DNA of 64,000 nucleotides from Flavobacteriales bacterium (GTDB lineage: Bacteria; Bacteroidota; Bacteroidia; Flavobacteriales_F; PHOS-HE28). Position 1 is the stretch's first letter, and each line of letters begins with the position of its first letter. Where the stretch lies: positions 62,001-126,000 of the forward strand of contig JADJCX010000009.1 in NCBI GenBank assembly GCA_016703005.1, read 5' to 3'. Positions 38,388-46,468 of the stretch are shown here, in pieces. Under the pieces are notes generated by a model. The model was given only the letters and a program-made list of their open reading frames with translations. It was not told the DNA's origin and did no database searches. Position numbers and translations under genes: made by a program.

Positions 38388-38897
38388 TCAGCCCTGCGGA
38401 CGGTATACCGTGAGCTTCCCCTTCTTCTTCCGCGCCAAAACAAGATCGCTGGTGCCCACCTTTCGACCATTGGGACCGAAGTTTTGATGCGCTATCACGA
38501 ATACACCGGGCGCTTTCACCTCTACGATCACCGCCGTATGATGCCCCATCGCTTCACGGTTCACCGAATTGCCTTCCTCCCACTCCAAGATCACGTTCTC
38601 GAACTGCACCACATCGCCAGGTAGCACGCTATCCTTCAGCGGGTCGATGGCCAAACCCCACGTGTATCGGCCGTCCCAAGTGGCTCCGGCAGTAGTGAGC
38701 GCTTCAGCAGCAAGGTCCCAGCATTCGCCGTGGCCTACCTTCTTGCCTTGTTTGCTATTCACGAATTCCACGATGCGTGCATTGACGGTTCCGTTGGTGA
38801 CGCGCAGATCGTTGTTGGTGACCTGTGCCCGCAACACCGCCGGGATCACCAGCAGCAATACTGCAACGACGGCCATACGTGATCGTTCCATGTTCAT
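38388..38897 (-). CDS. Secreted CHAP/NlpC-like hydrolase domain protein
   Basis: A 169-residue secreted protein. After a signal peptide (MAVVAVLLLVIPAVLRAQ) comes GKKVGHGECWDLAAEALTTA, with a Cys in the position of the catalytic Cys of CHAP/NlpC-P60 peptidases; GDVVQFENVILEW and MGHHTAVIVE supply the candidate His, and HQNFGPNG a further conserved polar loop. The layout is like small cell-wall amidases, but catalytic identity is inferred from pattern only; distant relatives of similar size are known outside bacteria. Two close start codons exist (38897 and 38891). It converges on the MerR-type gene. Confidence 0.7.
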   Translation of the reverse strand: MNMERSRMAVVAVLLLVIPAVLRAQVTNNDLRVTNGTVNARIVEFVNSKQGKKVGHGECWDLAAEALTTAGATWDGRYTWGLAIDPLKDSVLPGDVVQFENVILEWEEGNSVNREAMGHHTAVIVEVKAPGVFVIAHQNFGPNGRKVGTSDLVLARKKKGKLTVYRPQG

Positions 38898-38927
38898 GTC
38901 AACGTGGCCCCATGCACGATCCGTGCG

Positions 38928-39939
38928 CTAGCGCATAGCCCATTTGCGGCTGATCCGTTGGCCCGAGGCCGTGGTGACCGTTACCAAAGTGCAGACCGCT
39001 GGACATGTCGTTGCGCGGCAGTTCAACCCTGCGGGCACCCGATACCGTGGAGCGGCGCAACAACTTCCCACTGGATGAATGGACCTCCACCTCGCGGATG
39101 TTCGCCGTGCAGGAGAGTACCAATCCACCGTTGTCGGCGGGCAGCAAATGCAACTGCAGCACACCCGTGTCGTTCTGCTCCGCAACGCTGGCTGCAATGC
39201 CCAAGTAGTTAAGGGTCTGCGTAAGGAAGAGCACTCGGTTCGGATACGTATCGATGAGCGCAGGATCAAAGAAGGTGCTCATAACGCTGGTGCCGACCGG
39301 GTGGTAGTGGATCATGGCCTTTGCGCCGAACAGCACATACGAGGAGGGCCCCATGCTATAAATGGCCTCGGCATCGAGCGCGGGCGTGCAACCATCGGCC
39401 CACCAAATGGTGGGAAAGCTCCACAACAGCGTAGGCGCGAACTGGCCGGCAACACCCGGGACCACGTCCATCTGCGAGCAACCCGCGTTCGCATCGTCGC
39501 CATAGCTCTGCACATCATACGACGCGAGGCCCATGGCATCCAACGCGAAATCGCCGGAGGAGAACGATACCGGTGCACCACCGTATTGTGCATACAGCAC
39601 ATCGGTGCCGATCACCCACAGCGTGTTGCCCGCAAGGATGTGATCCACCAGATCGGCCTGTACACCGGTTTCCCAGAAACCGAGGCCCGCGCCATCGCCG
39701 GAGCAATACCAAATGATCACCGGATAGTTGCCCAGTACCGAAGCATCGGGCGGCACACCCATGGCCGGTATATCGTACTTATCGAACGCTATACCGGTGC
39801 CGGCAAGATCGTTCAGCACCGTATCGGTGTTGAAGGTGATGTTGTCGTTGTCGTTCACGAACAGCACTTGGCCGTGCAGGCCACCGAACGGCAGTACAAG
39901 TGCCGCAGCGAACAGGGGGAGGAGAAGTGTACCACGCAT
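38928..39939 (-). CDS. Secreted T9SS cargo protein, frameshifted near the C-terminus
   Basis: Signal peptide (LLLPLFAAALVLPFGGLHG), then a soluble domain (QVLFVNDNDNITFNTDTVLN, YPVIIWYCSGDGAGLGFW, ADLVDHILAGNTLWVIGTDV) with a flavodoxin/ThuA-like alternation, and a C-terminal T9SS-type region (VEVHSSSGKLLRRSTV). In the reading frame given by 38899 the end is unlike a T9SS domain; deleting one A from the AAA at 38986-38988 restores HLVTVTTASGQRISRKWAMR and a stop at 38928, a typical sorting-domain ending. The corrected protein is 336 residues. Function unknown. Confidence 0.8.
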
Positions 39940-40079
39940 GGAATGTTCATTGATCCAGCGATACTAAGCACGCTTCGCCGAAGGCGGTATTACCCAGGGT
40001 CAAGCGGTGTCCAAGTATTCACCACGGAAGTCATGGGCCCCACGAACCTATCGCCTTGCCTTCCGTTGAAACCACGCCA

Positions 40080-40087
40080 TATCTTGA
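40080..40087 (+). promoter_or_regulatory. Putative -7 element (TATCTTGA) for the LamG-like T9SS gene
   Basis: TATCTTGA three bases before ATG 40091; fits the TAnnTT core and implies an extremely short leader. Weak evidence on its own. Confidence 0.25.
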
Positions 40088-40090
40088 CTC

Positions 40091-41923
40091 ATGCGTATCG
40101 CAGCACCCATCACACTCGTCCTCCTCGACCTGGGCGCCAGCGCCCAGATCGGGCCGGGCGGCGTGGGCAATGCCGCGAACAACCGGCTTTGGCTCAGTGG
40201 CGATAACAGCGTTGTAGTGGTCGGTGCGGCCGTAACCAACTGGAACGACCACAGCGGCAACAACAACAACGCCACCAGTCCGTCGGTACCTGCTCGCCCA
40301 ACGCTGGTGGGCGGCGCGCTGAACGGCTACCCGGTGCTGGCCTTCAACGGCACCACCAATGAGCTGCGCATACCCGATGCGGGCTCGCTGGATCTTACCC
40401 AGTGGGACATCTTCATGGTAACTGCCGAGGGCGCACCGAAGAACAACAACGCTTGGCTTTCGAAGGGCACCAACACACAGCCCAACTACGCCCTGTGGAG
40501 CCCTGCCACCGATGCCCTGCAGCTGCCCATTTATGACATCTTCGGCCTGCTCTCTTCGCCGCTGACGCCTGCGGGCACCACCGGTGCGGCCTACAGCGTG
40601 CTCGAGTACAACAACACCGTGTTCCTCGGCTTGTTCCCCTCGCGCACGGTGTACAAAAACGGCGCTACCGTCTACAACGATGTGAACCTCTTGCAGTTGC
40701 CGAACACCAACAACAACCAACTCTACATCGGCAACGTGCAGGGTGCCGTGGGCTGGAACTTGAACGGTACGCTTGGCGAGATCATCATGTATTCCACACC
40801 GGTCAATTCGGCGCAACGCATCATCATCAACAACTATCTCGCTGCCAAGTACGGCCTCGCGCTCACCACCAGCGATATCTACTTGCAGGACCTGTTGGCC
40901 AACGGCAACTATGATCACGAAGTGGCCGGTATAGGCCGTATCACCGGCAGCAACCAGCAAACCGACTCGCGCGGTACGGCCGTGGTGCAGATCAACAACG
41001 CCACCGGATTGGGCAACAACGAATTCCTCATTTGGGGCCACGACAACGGCATCCTGGGCGCGTGGGGAAGCACCGATATCCCGCCCGGCGTGCAGGGCCG
41101 CTGGTTCCGCGTGTGGCGCGTGAACGAAGTGAGCCCAACAGGCGTGGCGGTGGATGTGGGCAACGTGGACATCACCTTCGACCTCACCAACCAAGGGCCC
41201 GTAGTAGCCACCGATCTGCGATTGCTCGTGGACGTGAACAACAACGGCGTTTTCGCCGACGATGCGCCCATAGGTGGAGCAACAGCCGTTGGCGGCAACC
41301 TCTATCGCTTTGCAGCCGTGAATGCTTTGGTGAACAACCGCCGTTTCACGCTCGCCACCATCAACATCAGCACCACGCCGCTGCCCATCGAACTGTTGTC
41401 GTTCGCGGCGCAGGTGCAACACGATCGTACCGTGCTGCTGGAATGGGCCACCGCTAACGAGCACAACAACGAGTACTTCGTGGTGGAGCGCAGCGCCAAT
41501 GCCGAGGCATGGCAATCCGTGGTGCAACTACAGAGCGCGGGCAACAGCAGCACGCGCACCGATTACAGCACGGTGGACGAACATCCGCTGGAGCACCTGA
41601 GCTACTATCGCCTGAAACAAGTGGACTTCGGCGGCAGTTACACGCACAGCAACACGGTCGCGGTGAACATCGGGTCCACGCCGAGCAACTTGCTCCTGTA
41701 CCCGAACCCCGCGCATGATGTCGTTGACCTGGTGTTCACCACCACCACCGACCAACGCGAGGTGCGCCTCTACAACAGCCTCGGCGAACTGGTGGCCGCT
41801 CCTACGCACACCACCGATCAAGGTGCGCGCATGGAGGTGGGCGCACTGCCCGAAGGCGGCTATATAGTGGTGGTTGTAACCGACCGGGCCGTGCTGACAC
41901 AGCGCTTGGTGCTGGCGCGGTGA
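40091..41923 (+). CDS. Large secreted LamG-like/T9SS cargo protein
   Basis: A 610-residue secreted protein: signal peptide (IAAPITLVLLDLGASAQ); a concanavalin/LamG-like domain (NNRLWLSGDNSVVVVGAAV, WNDHSGNNNNATSP, PVLAFNGTTNELRI, YIGNVQGAVGWNLNGTLGEI with a YLAAKYGLAL end) as seen in many T9SS proteins; a middle region with HEVAGIGRITGSNQ and FRVWRVNEVSPTG typical of DUF8202-type repeats; a fibronectin-like part (IELLSFAAQVQHDRTVLLEW, YFVVERSANAEAW); and a type-A sorting domain (NLLLYPNPAHDVVDLVF, GGYIVVVVTDRAVLTQRLV). Likely a surface adhesin or binding protein. The gene is intact. Confidence 0.88.
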   Translation: MRIAAPITLVLLDLGASAQIGPGGVGNAANNRLWLSGDNSVVVVGAAVTNWNDHSGNNNNATSPSVPARPTLVGGALNGYPVLAFNGTTNELRIPDAGSLDLTQWDIFMVTAEGAPKNNNAWLSKGTNTQPNYALWSPATDALQLPIYDIFGLLSSPLTPAGTTGAAYSVLEYNNTVFLGLFPSRTVYKNGATVYNDVNLLQLPNTNNNQLYIGNVQGAVGWNLNGTLGEIIMYSTPVNSAQRIIINNYLAAKYGLALTTSDIYLQDLLANGNYDHEVAGIGRITGSNQQTDSRGTAVVQINNATGLGNNEFLIWGHDNGILGAWGSTDIPPGVQGRWFRVWRVNEVSPTGVAVDVGNVDITFDLTNQGPVVATDLRLLVDVNNNGVFADDAPIGGATAVGGNLYRFAAVNALVNNRRFTLATINISTTPLPIELLSFAAQVQHDRTVLLEWATANEHNNEYFVVERSANAEAWQSVVQLQSAGNSSTRTDYSTVDEHPLEHLSYYRLKQVDFGGSYTHSNTVAVNIGSTPSNLLLYPNPAHDVVDLVFTTTTDQREVRLYNSLGELVAAPTHTTDQGARMEVGALPEGGYIVVVVTDRAVLTQRLVLAR

Positions 41924-41954
41924 GGCATCGCATCACTGCGGCGTAACGCCAGTC

Positions 41955-42833
41955 CTATCGTTTCACGAACCGGGTGCGTGCAACTGTTGCACCGCTTGCA
42001 TCGCTGAGCACCAGCACGTAGCTGGCGGGCACCAGTGCTTGCACAGCCAGCAGGCGTGACATGTTCTCCACGAGCACCCGACGGCCCATAGCATCGAACA
42101 CTTCCGCGTTCAACACCTGCGTGTCGGGGTAGCGCACGTTCAGCACATCGTTCACCGGGTTCGGGAAGATGTGTACGCGGTTGTCGGTGGTTCCGCCAAG
42201 GCCCAACGTGCTCGGCCTGAAGGTGACGCTGACGCTGTCCAGCGCCCACCACCAATCCCAGCCCGCACTGAATTGGAAACGCACCAGTGCGTTCGCCGAT
42301 GCGCCGGTGGCCACCGTGATGTCCACACTATCGATAACGGCCGGGTTCGGGTAGCCGACGTCCGTACCGAAGTAGTAACCCACCTCGGTCCATGCGATGC
42401 CATCTGGCGACGCTTCAATGCGGCAGAAGGATGCCACCCGCGCGCGGAACTGGTGTGTGTAGTGCAGCACATATACGCCTACATCGCTCGCATCGAACGG
42501 TGCACTGGTAACGTAGCTGTTCACCACCACGCTGGTGCTACCACACGCATCGCTATCGAGGAAAACGAAACTGCTGTCGAAGCCCGGACCGGCGGGCCAC
42601 GCGCCGGCGAAGTCCTGATTAAAATCGAAGGCGCTCACCGAATCGGGAGCGTACTCCCAACGGCAATCGGTCACATTGGTGGAATCGACCCAGAAGCCGG
42701 TGGTGCTGGCACCGCCATCGAATTCTTCCAGCCAAAGTGTTTGTTGCTGGGCGTTGCCGATAACAGCAGCCAAGACAGCAGCTGTAAGCAATAGGCCGCG
42801 TGGAATAGACAATCGTGTAGAGGTATGTTTCAT
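41955..42833 (-). CDS. Secreted T9SS cargo protein with jelly-roll-like domain
   Basis: A 292-residue protein with a signal peptide (PRGLLLTAAVLAAVIGNAQQ), a beta-sandwich domain (WLEEFDGGASTTGFWV, SYVTSAPFDASDVGVYVLHY, FSAGWDWWWALDSVSVTF), of the kind seen in MAM/jelly-roll modules, and a T9SS type-A sorting domain (VHIFPNPVNDVLNVRY, AEVFDAMGRRVLVE, ending TRFVKR). ATG 42833 is chosen at the signal peptide; TAGCTTTC lies upstream. It converges on the LamG-like gene. Function unknown, probably carbohydrate or protein binding at the surface. Confidence 0.85.
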   Translation of the reverse strand: MKHTSTRLSIPRGLLLTAAVLAAVIGNAQQQTLWLEEFDGGASTTGFWVDSTNVTDCRWEYAPDSVSAFDFNQDFAGAWPAGPGFDSSFVFLDSDACGSTSVVVNSYVTSAPFDASDVGVYVLHYTHQFRARVASFCRIEASPDGIAWTEVGYYFGTDVGYPNPAVIDSVDITVATGASANALVRFQFSAGWDWWWALDSVSVTFRPSTLGLGGTTDNRVHIFPNPVNDVLNVRYPDTQVLNAEVFDAMGRRVLVENMSRLLAVQALVPASYVLVLSDASGATVARTRFVKR

Positions 42834-42944
42834 GAGCGACAGTTCTGGTTGAACGAAAGCTATGCCCACCAACCATCGTTGCGCAGAAGCGATGGCACAG
42901 TTATCAACCCGGATCGACGGACTATTCGAACGCCTATGCGAACC

Positions 42945-43676
42945 CTAGCTCCCGAACACGCGCTTCAGCAGATCCGTGGTACGGGCCAATGGATCCTTGC
43001 GTATGCGGGCCTCTTCTTCGGCGATCAGCACGAACAAGCCTGCGATGGCCTTCTGCGTTACGTACGCATCGAGGTCCGGGTCAACGGCTTTGGCGCCGGT
43101 GAGCATGCCTGCCTTGTTGTAGCCGTTGGCCAAGGGCGTCCAGTAACTCGCCAGAGCGACCTTCTGTGTGGCCTTCGCCACGATGGGACGGAACCGCTCG
43201 GTGAGCGTGGCCGTGGTCTTGTCGGTCAAGTAGTTCGTGGCGGCATTGTCGCCGCCTTTCAGAATGGCGAAGCCGTCGCCCACGCTCATGCCGGTAACGG
43301 CATCCTTCAGCACGGCCAGCGCTTCTTTGGCCGCTTCCTCCGCCGCGCGGTTCATCGTCATCTCGAATTCCGCGACTTGCGCCGACATACCGATGTTGTT
43401 CAGCGTGGTCTTCATCTTCTCGGCCTCGGCCAGGAAGGGAATGCGGATGCGGTCGTTCTTCCAGAAACCATCCAGTGCCGAACCCTTCAGCACCGACTGC
43501 TCAGCGCCCTTACCCAAGGCTTCCTTCAAGCCCGCGATCACATCTTCATTGGTCAAACCGCTGCTCCCGCCGCTGCCGCCGGTCACCTTATCGGCCGCGT
43601 CCTTCAACACCTTAGGGAATTGAGCGCTGCACGATGCAGAGAGAGCAAGCAGGGAGATGAGGAGGAGGTTCTTCAT
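42945..43676 (-). CDS. DUF4197 secreted protein
   Basis: A 243-residue periplasmic/secreted protein. Signal peptide MKNLLLISLLALSASCSA (a Cys near the cleavage site could act as a lipobox). The rest is the helical DUF4197 domain: LTNEDVIAGLKEALGKGAEQSV, RIPFLAEAEKMKTTLNNIGM, FEMTMNRAAEEAAKEA and YLTDKTTATLTERFRPIV. Function of the family is unknown. TACTTTCA lies upstream on the minus strand (43687-43694). Confidence 0.9.
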   Translation of the reverse strand: MKNLLLISLLALSASCSAQFPKVLKDAADKVTGGSGGSSGLTNEDVIAGLKEALGKGAEQSVLKGSALDGFWKNDRIRIPFLAEAEKMKTTLNNIGMSAQVAEFEMTMNRAAEEAAKEALAVLKDAVTGMSVGDGFAILKGGDNAATNYLTDKTTATLTERFRPIVAKATQKVALASYWTPLANGYNKAGMLTGAKAVDPDLDAYVTQKAIAGLFVLIAEEEARIRKDPLARTTDLLKRVFGS

Positions 43677-43686
43677 GATGGGTGGA

Positions 43687-43694
43687 TGAAAGTA
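43687..43694 (-). promoter_or_regulatory. Putative -7 element (TACTTTCA) for the DUF4197 gene
   Basis: TACTTTCA, 10 bases before the ATG at 43676, two changes from the full TAnnTTTG consensus. Confidence 0.3.
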
Positions 43695-43741
43695 AGTGTG
43701 GGCAGATGCCAAGGATCATGCCGGAACACGGCTTGTCGACA

Positions 43742-45127
43742 CTACCAGACTTGCTTCGGCCTTATCACCTCGATGCACTTGCGAAGAACGCAGGTCCAGT
43801 CATCCTTGCCCGTTTGCGCGTACGTGACCCGATAGTCAAGGTAGTTGTCCTCCCACGCGGACGGAGGGAAGGCGACGAGTTCCGGATGGGTGTTCAAGAA
43901 GCTCTTCAGCGTATCGCTGATGAGGATTGAGTATTTCCATTCACCCGAGACGAAGCCGCCCTTCATCTCCCCTTCGGATTTCATCCGCCCATCGCGATAG
44001 AATGCTCTGTGCTTCCCTTCATATTCGCCGTTCACCATGTCGTACTCAAGGAGGAGATCACCATTATCGTGGTACACGCGCTGCTGTCCGTGCAATCGCC
44101 CGTCCACATAAATGCGGCGCGACTTTATGTTGGCGTTCTCGAACCAACTGACCCACGCTCCCGTGCGCAGCCCGTGGTCGAATTGCCCCTGCTGTGCCAG
44201 GCCACCCTTGGGGTGGAATTCACGGAAAGGCCCGTGCGGCTCACCATCCAAGTAATTGGCGGTTAGGAGCGTGATCTTCCCCTTCTTCACCTCGATGCGT
44301 TCCACGGCTCCAGCGGGTGTGAAATGCACAATGGCCGCACGCGAGTCAGGCATATAACCGGTCAGGCGCAGCGAACGCTTGCCCCGGAGAATAACACCCC
44401 GGCTCGTGATCTCGTGCTCCAATATGTACAGCGTCGTAAGCGCGTCGAACTCCGATTGCTGCTCATAAAAAGCACCTCCGAACCAACGGGGACGCCGGCC
44501 ATTGTCCGATGGGGGTTCCAGGGCGTGGGAGACGAACATCCATTCATCGAAATACCTGCTGAGCGGGATACTGCCCGAAGCGGTTTTCACATCGTACCGT
44601 TTCAACATCCAGCGCAGTTCAGGGAAGTACATGTACGCTTGGCGTCCGTCCACCTGCACAATGCCGAAGCCGATGATGTGCTGCTCCAGCTTTCCCAAGG
44701 TGTCGTTGTATGCGAAATCCACCTTGATCGTAATGGGACCCGGGCCCATGTGTTTGCGTCCACGGCCAATGGTTGTACAAAGTCCATGTCGGTGTACATA
44801 AGCGCCCCCCGAGTCGATGGCGGCATCGATCACTTGGGCCAGCGATGAATTGACATCACCAGCGCCTATCGAGGCGAGATCAGGGTTCTCGCTAGGTTCA
44901 ATACGGTGGTATACCCGCTTTACCCATTGGTAAGGTTCATCCAGCGCGTAATCGCGCACGGGCTCGCAATGGTCCATGACCATCCCCATATCATCAATGC
45001 TCACAGGATCCACCGCCGCGTTCACCAACCAGCGTTCAGCAATGAAGTGACCATCCAGCACAACTTGTCCGCCGCCCAATGCAGCAGCCCGAACCAGGAC
45101 CAACAGGAAGAGGAGCCGGTTGCGCAT
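43742..45127 (-). CDS. Secreted protein with MORN/YwqK-type repeats
   Basis: A 461-residue protein with a signal peptide (RLLFLLVLVRAAALGGGQ). The second half has MORN-2-type repeats (LLTANYLDGEPHGPFREFHP, GQFDHGLRTGAWVSWFENAN, DGRLHGQQRVYHDNG, YEGKHRAFYRDGRMKSEGE), as in YwqK-type proteins. The first half is unclassified; it includes YMYFPELRWMLKRYDV. Secreted MORN-containing proteins of this size are common in Bacteroidota, with unknown role. It ends in a Trp-containing stretch (RPKQVW) rather than a T9SS domain. Confidence 0.8.
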   Translation of the reverse strand: MRNRLLFLLVLVRAAALGGGQVVLDGHFIAERWLVNAAVDPVSIDDMGMVMDHCEPVRDYALDEPYQWVKRVYHRIEPSENPDLASIGAGDVNSSLAQVIDAAIDSGGAYVHRHGLCTTIGRGRKHMGPGPITIKVDFAYNDTLGKLEQHIIGFGIVQVDGRQAYMYFPELRWMLKRYDVKTASGSIPLSRYFDEWMFVSHALEPPSDNGRRPRWFGGAFYEQQSEFDALTTLYILEHEITSRGVILRGKRSLRLTGYMPDSRAAIVHFTPAGAVERIEVKKGKITLLTANYLDGEPHGPFREFHPKGGLAQQGQFDHGLRTGAWVSWFENANIKSRRIYVDGRLHGQQRVYHDNGDLLLEYDMVNGEYEGKHRAFYRDGRMKSEGEMKGGFVSGEWKYSILISDTLKSFLNTHPELVAFPPSAWEDNYLDYRVTYAQTGKDDWTCVLRKCIEVIRPKQVW

Positions 45128-45145
45128 TTGCTTCCGATCAGAACA

Positions 45146-45152
45146 CAAAATA
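45146..45152 (-). promoter_or_regulatory. Putative -7 element (TATTTTG) for the MORN gene
   Basis: TATTTTG, 18 bases before the ATG at 45127; lies in the 50-base gap to the odhB stop. Confidence 0.35.
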
Positions 45153-45176
45153 GAGTTGCGCGCTGCTACACGGACC

Positions 45177-46415
45177 CTACAACCCCAACAACACCTGCCC
45201 CGGCTCCTTGTTGCCAAAGACCATCTTGCTGGGATCCTCGATCATCTGCTTCACGGCCATAAGGAAGCTCACGCTCTCCTTGCCATCGATGATGCGGTGG
45301 TCGTAGCTCAGCGCCACGTACATGATGGGGCGTATCTCCACTTTGCCATGCACCGCAACAGGCCGCTCCACGATGTTGTGCATGCCGAGGATGGCGCTCT
45401 GCGGTGGGTTGAGGATCGGTGTGCTGAGCATGCTGCCGAACACGCCGCCGTTGGTGATGGTGAAGGTGCCGCCGGTCATCTCGTCGATGCTCAGTTTGCC
45501 ATCGCGCGCTTTCACCGCGAGTTCCTTGATCTTGCCTTCGATCTCGGCCAACGTCATCTTCTCGGCATTGCGCAGCACGGGCACCATCAGCCCCTTCGGT
45601 GAGCTGACGGCAATGCCGATGTCGGCGTAGTCGTGCATGATGATCTCCTCGCCGTCGATCTGCCCGTTCACCTGTGGGAAGAGGCGCAGGGCCTCCGTCA
45701 CCGCCTTGGTGAAGAAGCTCATGAAACCGAGGCCCACGCCATGTTGCTCCTTGAACTTGTCCTTGTTCTTGTCGCGCACCGCCATCACCGCGCTCATGTC
45801 CACCTCGTTGAAGGTGGTGAGCATGGCGGTCTGGTTCTTCACCGCGACAAGTCGCTCGGCCACCTTCTTGCGCAGCGTGGTCATTTTCACACGGCTCTGG
45901 TCGCGGTTGCCGCCCCAGCCATTGAGCGCGACCGCATTGGCATCCACGCCACCAGCCACGTACGCCGCCACATCGCTCTTGGTGATGCGGCCATTGGGGC
46001 CGCTGCCTTTCACCTTATCCGCGCTCACACCTTTCTCGTCCAGCATCGCCTTGGCCACGGGTGTTGCATGCGCTGCTGAAACGGTTGCAGGTGCCGTTGC
46101 TGCAACGGCCTTCGGTGCGGCAGCGGCGGCCACGGCAGGAGCGGCCGCAGGTGCAGCGGCTTTCTTCTCAGCCTTGAAACTCGTGTCGATCTTCACCACG
46201 ACATCACCGACGTTCACCGTCTGGTCCTCCTTGGCGAGCAGTTGCACCCTGCCCTCGGCTTCGGCGCTCAGTTCCAATGTGGCCTTGTCGCTGTCGATCT
46301 CGGCGAGCACTTGGTCCTTGCTTACCACGTCGCCATCCTTCACGAGCCATTTCGCAATGCGGACTTCACTGATGCTCTCTCCGGGACTGGGAACCTTTAT
46401 GTCTACTGTGGCCAT
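45177..46415 (-). CDS. sucB: 2-oxoglutarate dehydrogenase E2, dihydrolipoyl succinyltransferase
   Basis: A 412-residue E2 of the 2-oxoglutarate dehydrogenase complex (TCA cycle). The lipoyl domain is at residues 1-78 with the lipoylated Lys44 in EIDSDKATLELS. An Ala/Pro-rich linker, an E3/E1-binding domain (ATPVAKAMLDEKGVSADKVK, GPNGRITKSDVAAYV) and the catalytic domain follow, with LSYDHRIIDGKESVSFL (HxxxDG). Only one lipoyl domain is present, as in SucB. The gene lies 53 bases after sucA on the same strand, so they form an operon; lpd (E3) is elsewhere. A pyrimidine-rich leader precedes the start. Confidence 0.96.
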   Translation of the reverse strand: MATVDIKVPSPGESISEVRIAKWLVKDGDVVSKDQVLAEIDSDKATLELSAEAEGRVQLLAKEDQTVNVGDVVVKIDTSFKAEKKAAAPAAAPAVAAAAAPKAVAATAPATVSAAHATPVAKAMLDEKGVSADKVKGSGPNGRITKSDVAAYVAGGVDANAVALNGWGGNRDQSRVKMTTLRKKVAERLVAVKNQTAMLTTFNEVDMSAVMAVRDKNKDKFKEQHGVGLGFMSFFTKAVTEALRLFPQVNGQIDGEEIIMHDYADIGIAVSSPKGLMVPVLRNAEKMTLAEIEGKIKELAVKARDGKLSIDEMTGGTFTITNGGVFGSMLSTPILNPPQSAILGMHNIVERPVAVHGKVEIRPIMYVALSYDHRIIDGKESVSFLMAVKQMIEDPSKMVFGNKEPGQVLLGL

Positions 46416-46468
46416 TGTGAGAGGGTGAGATAGTGCGAGGGTAAGAAAGGTGATGGAGGTAAAGGATG

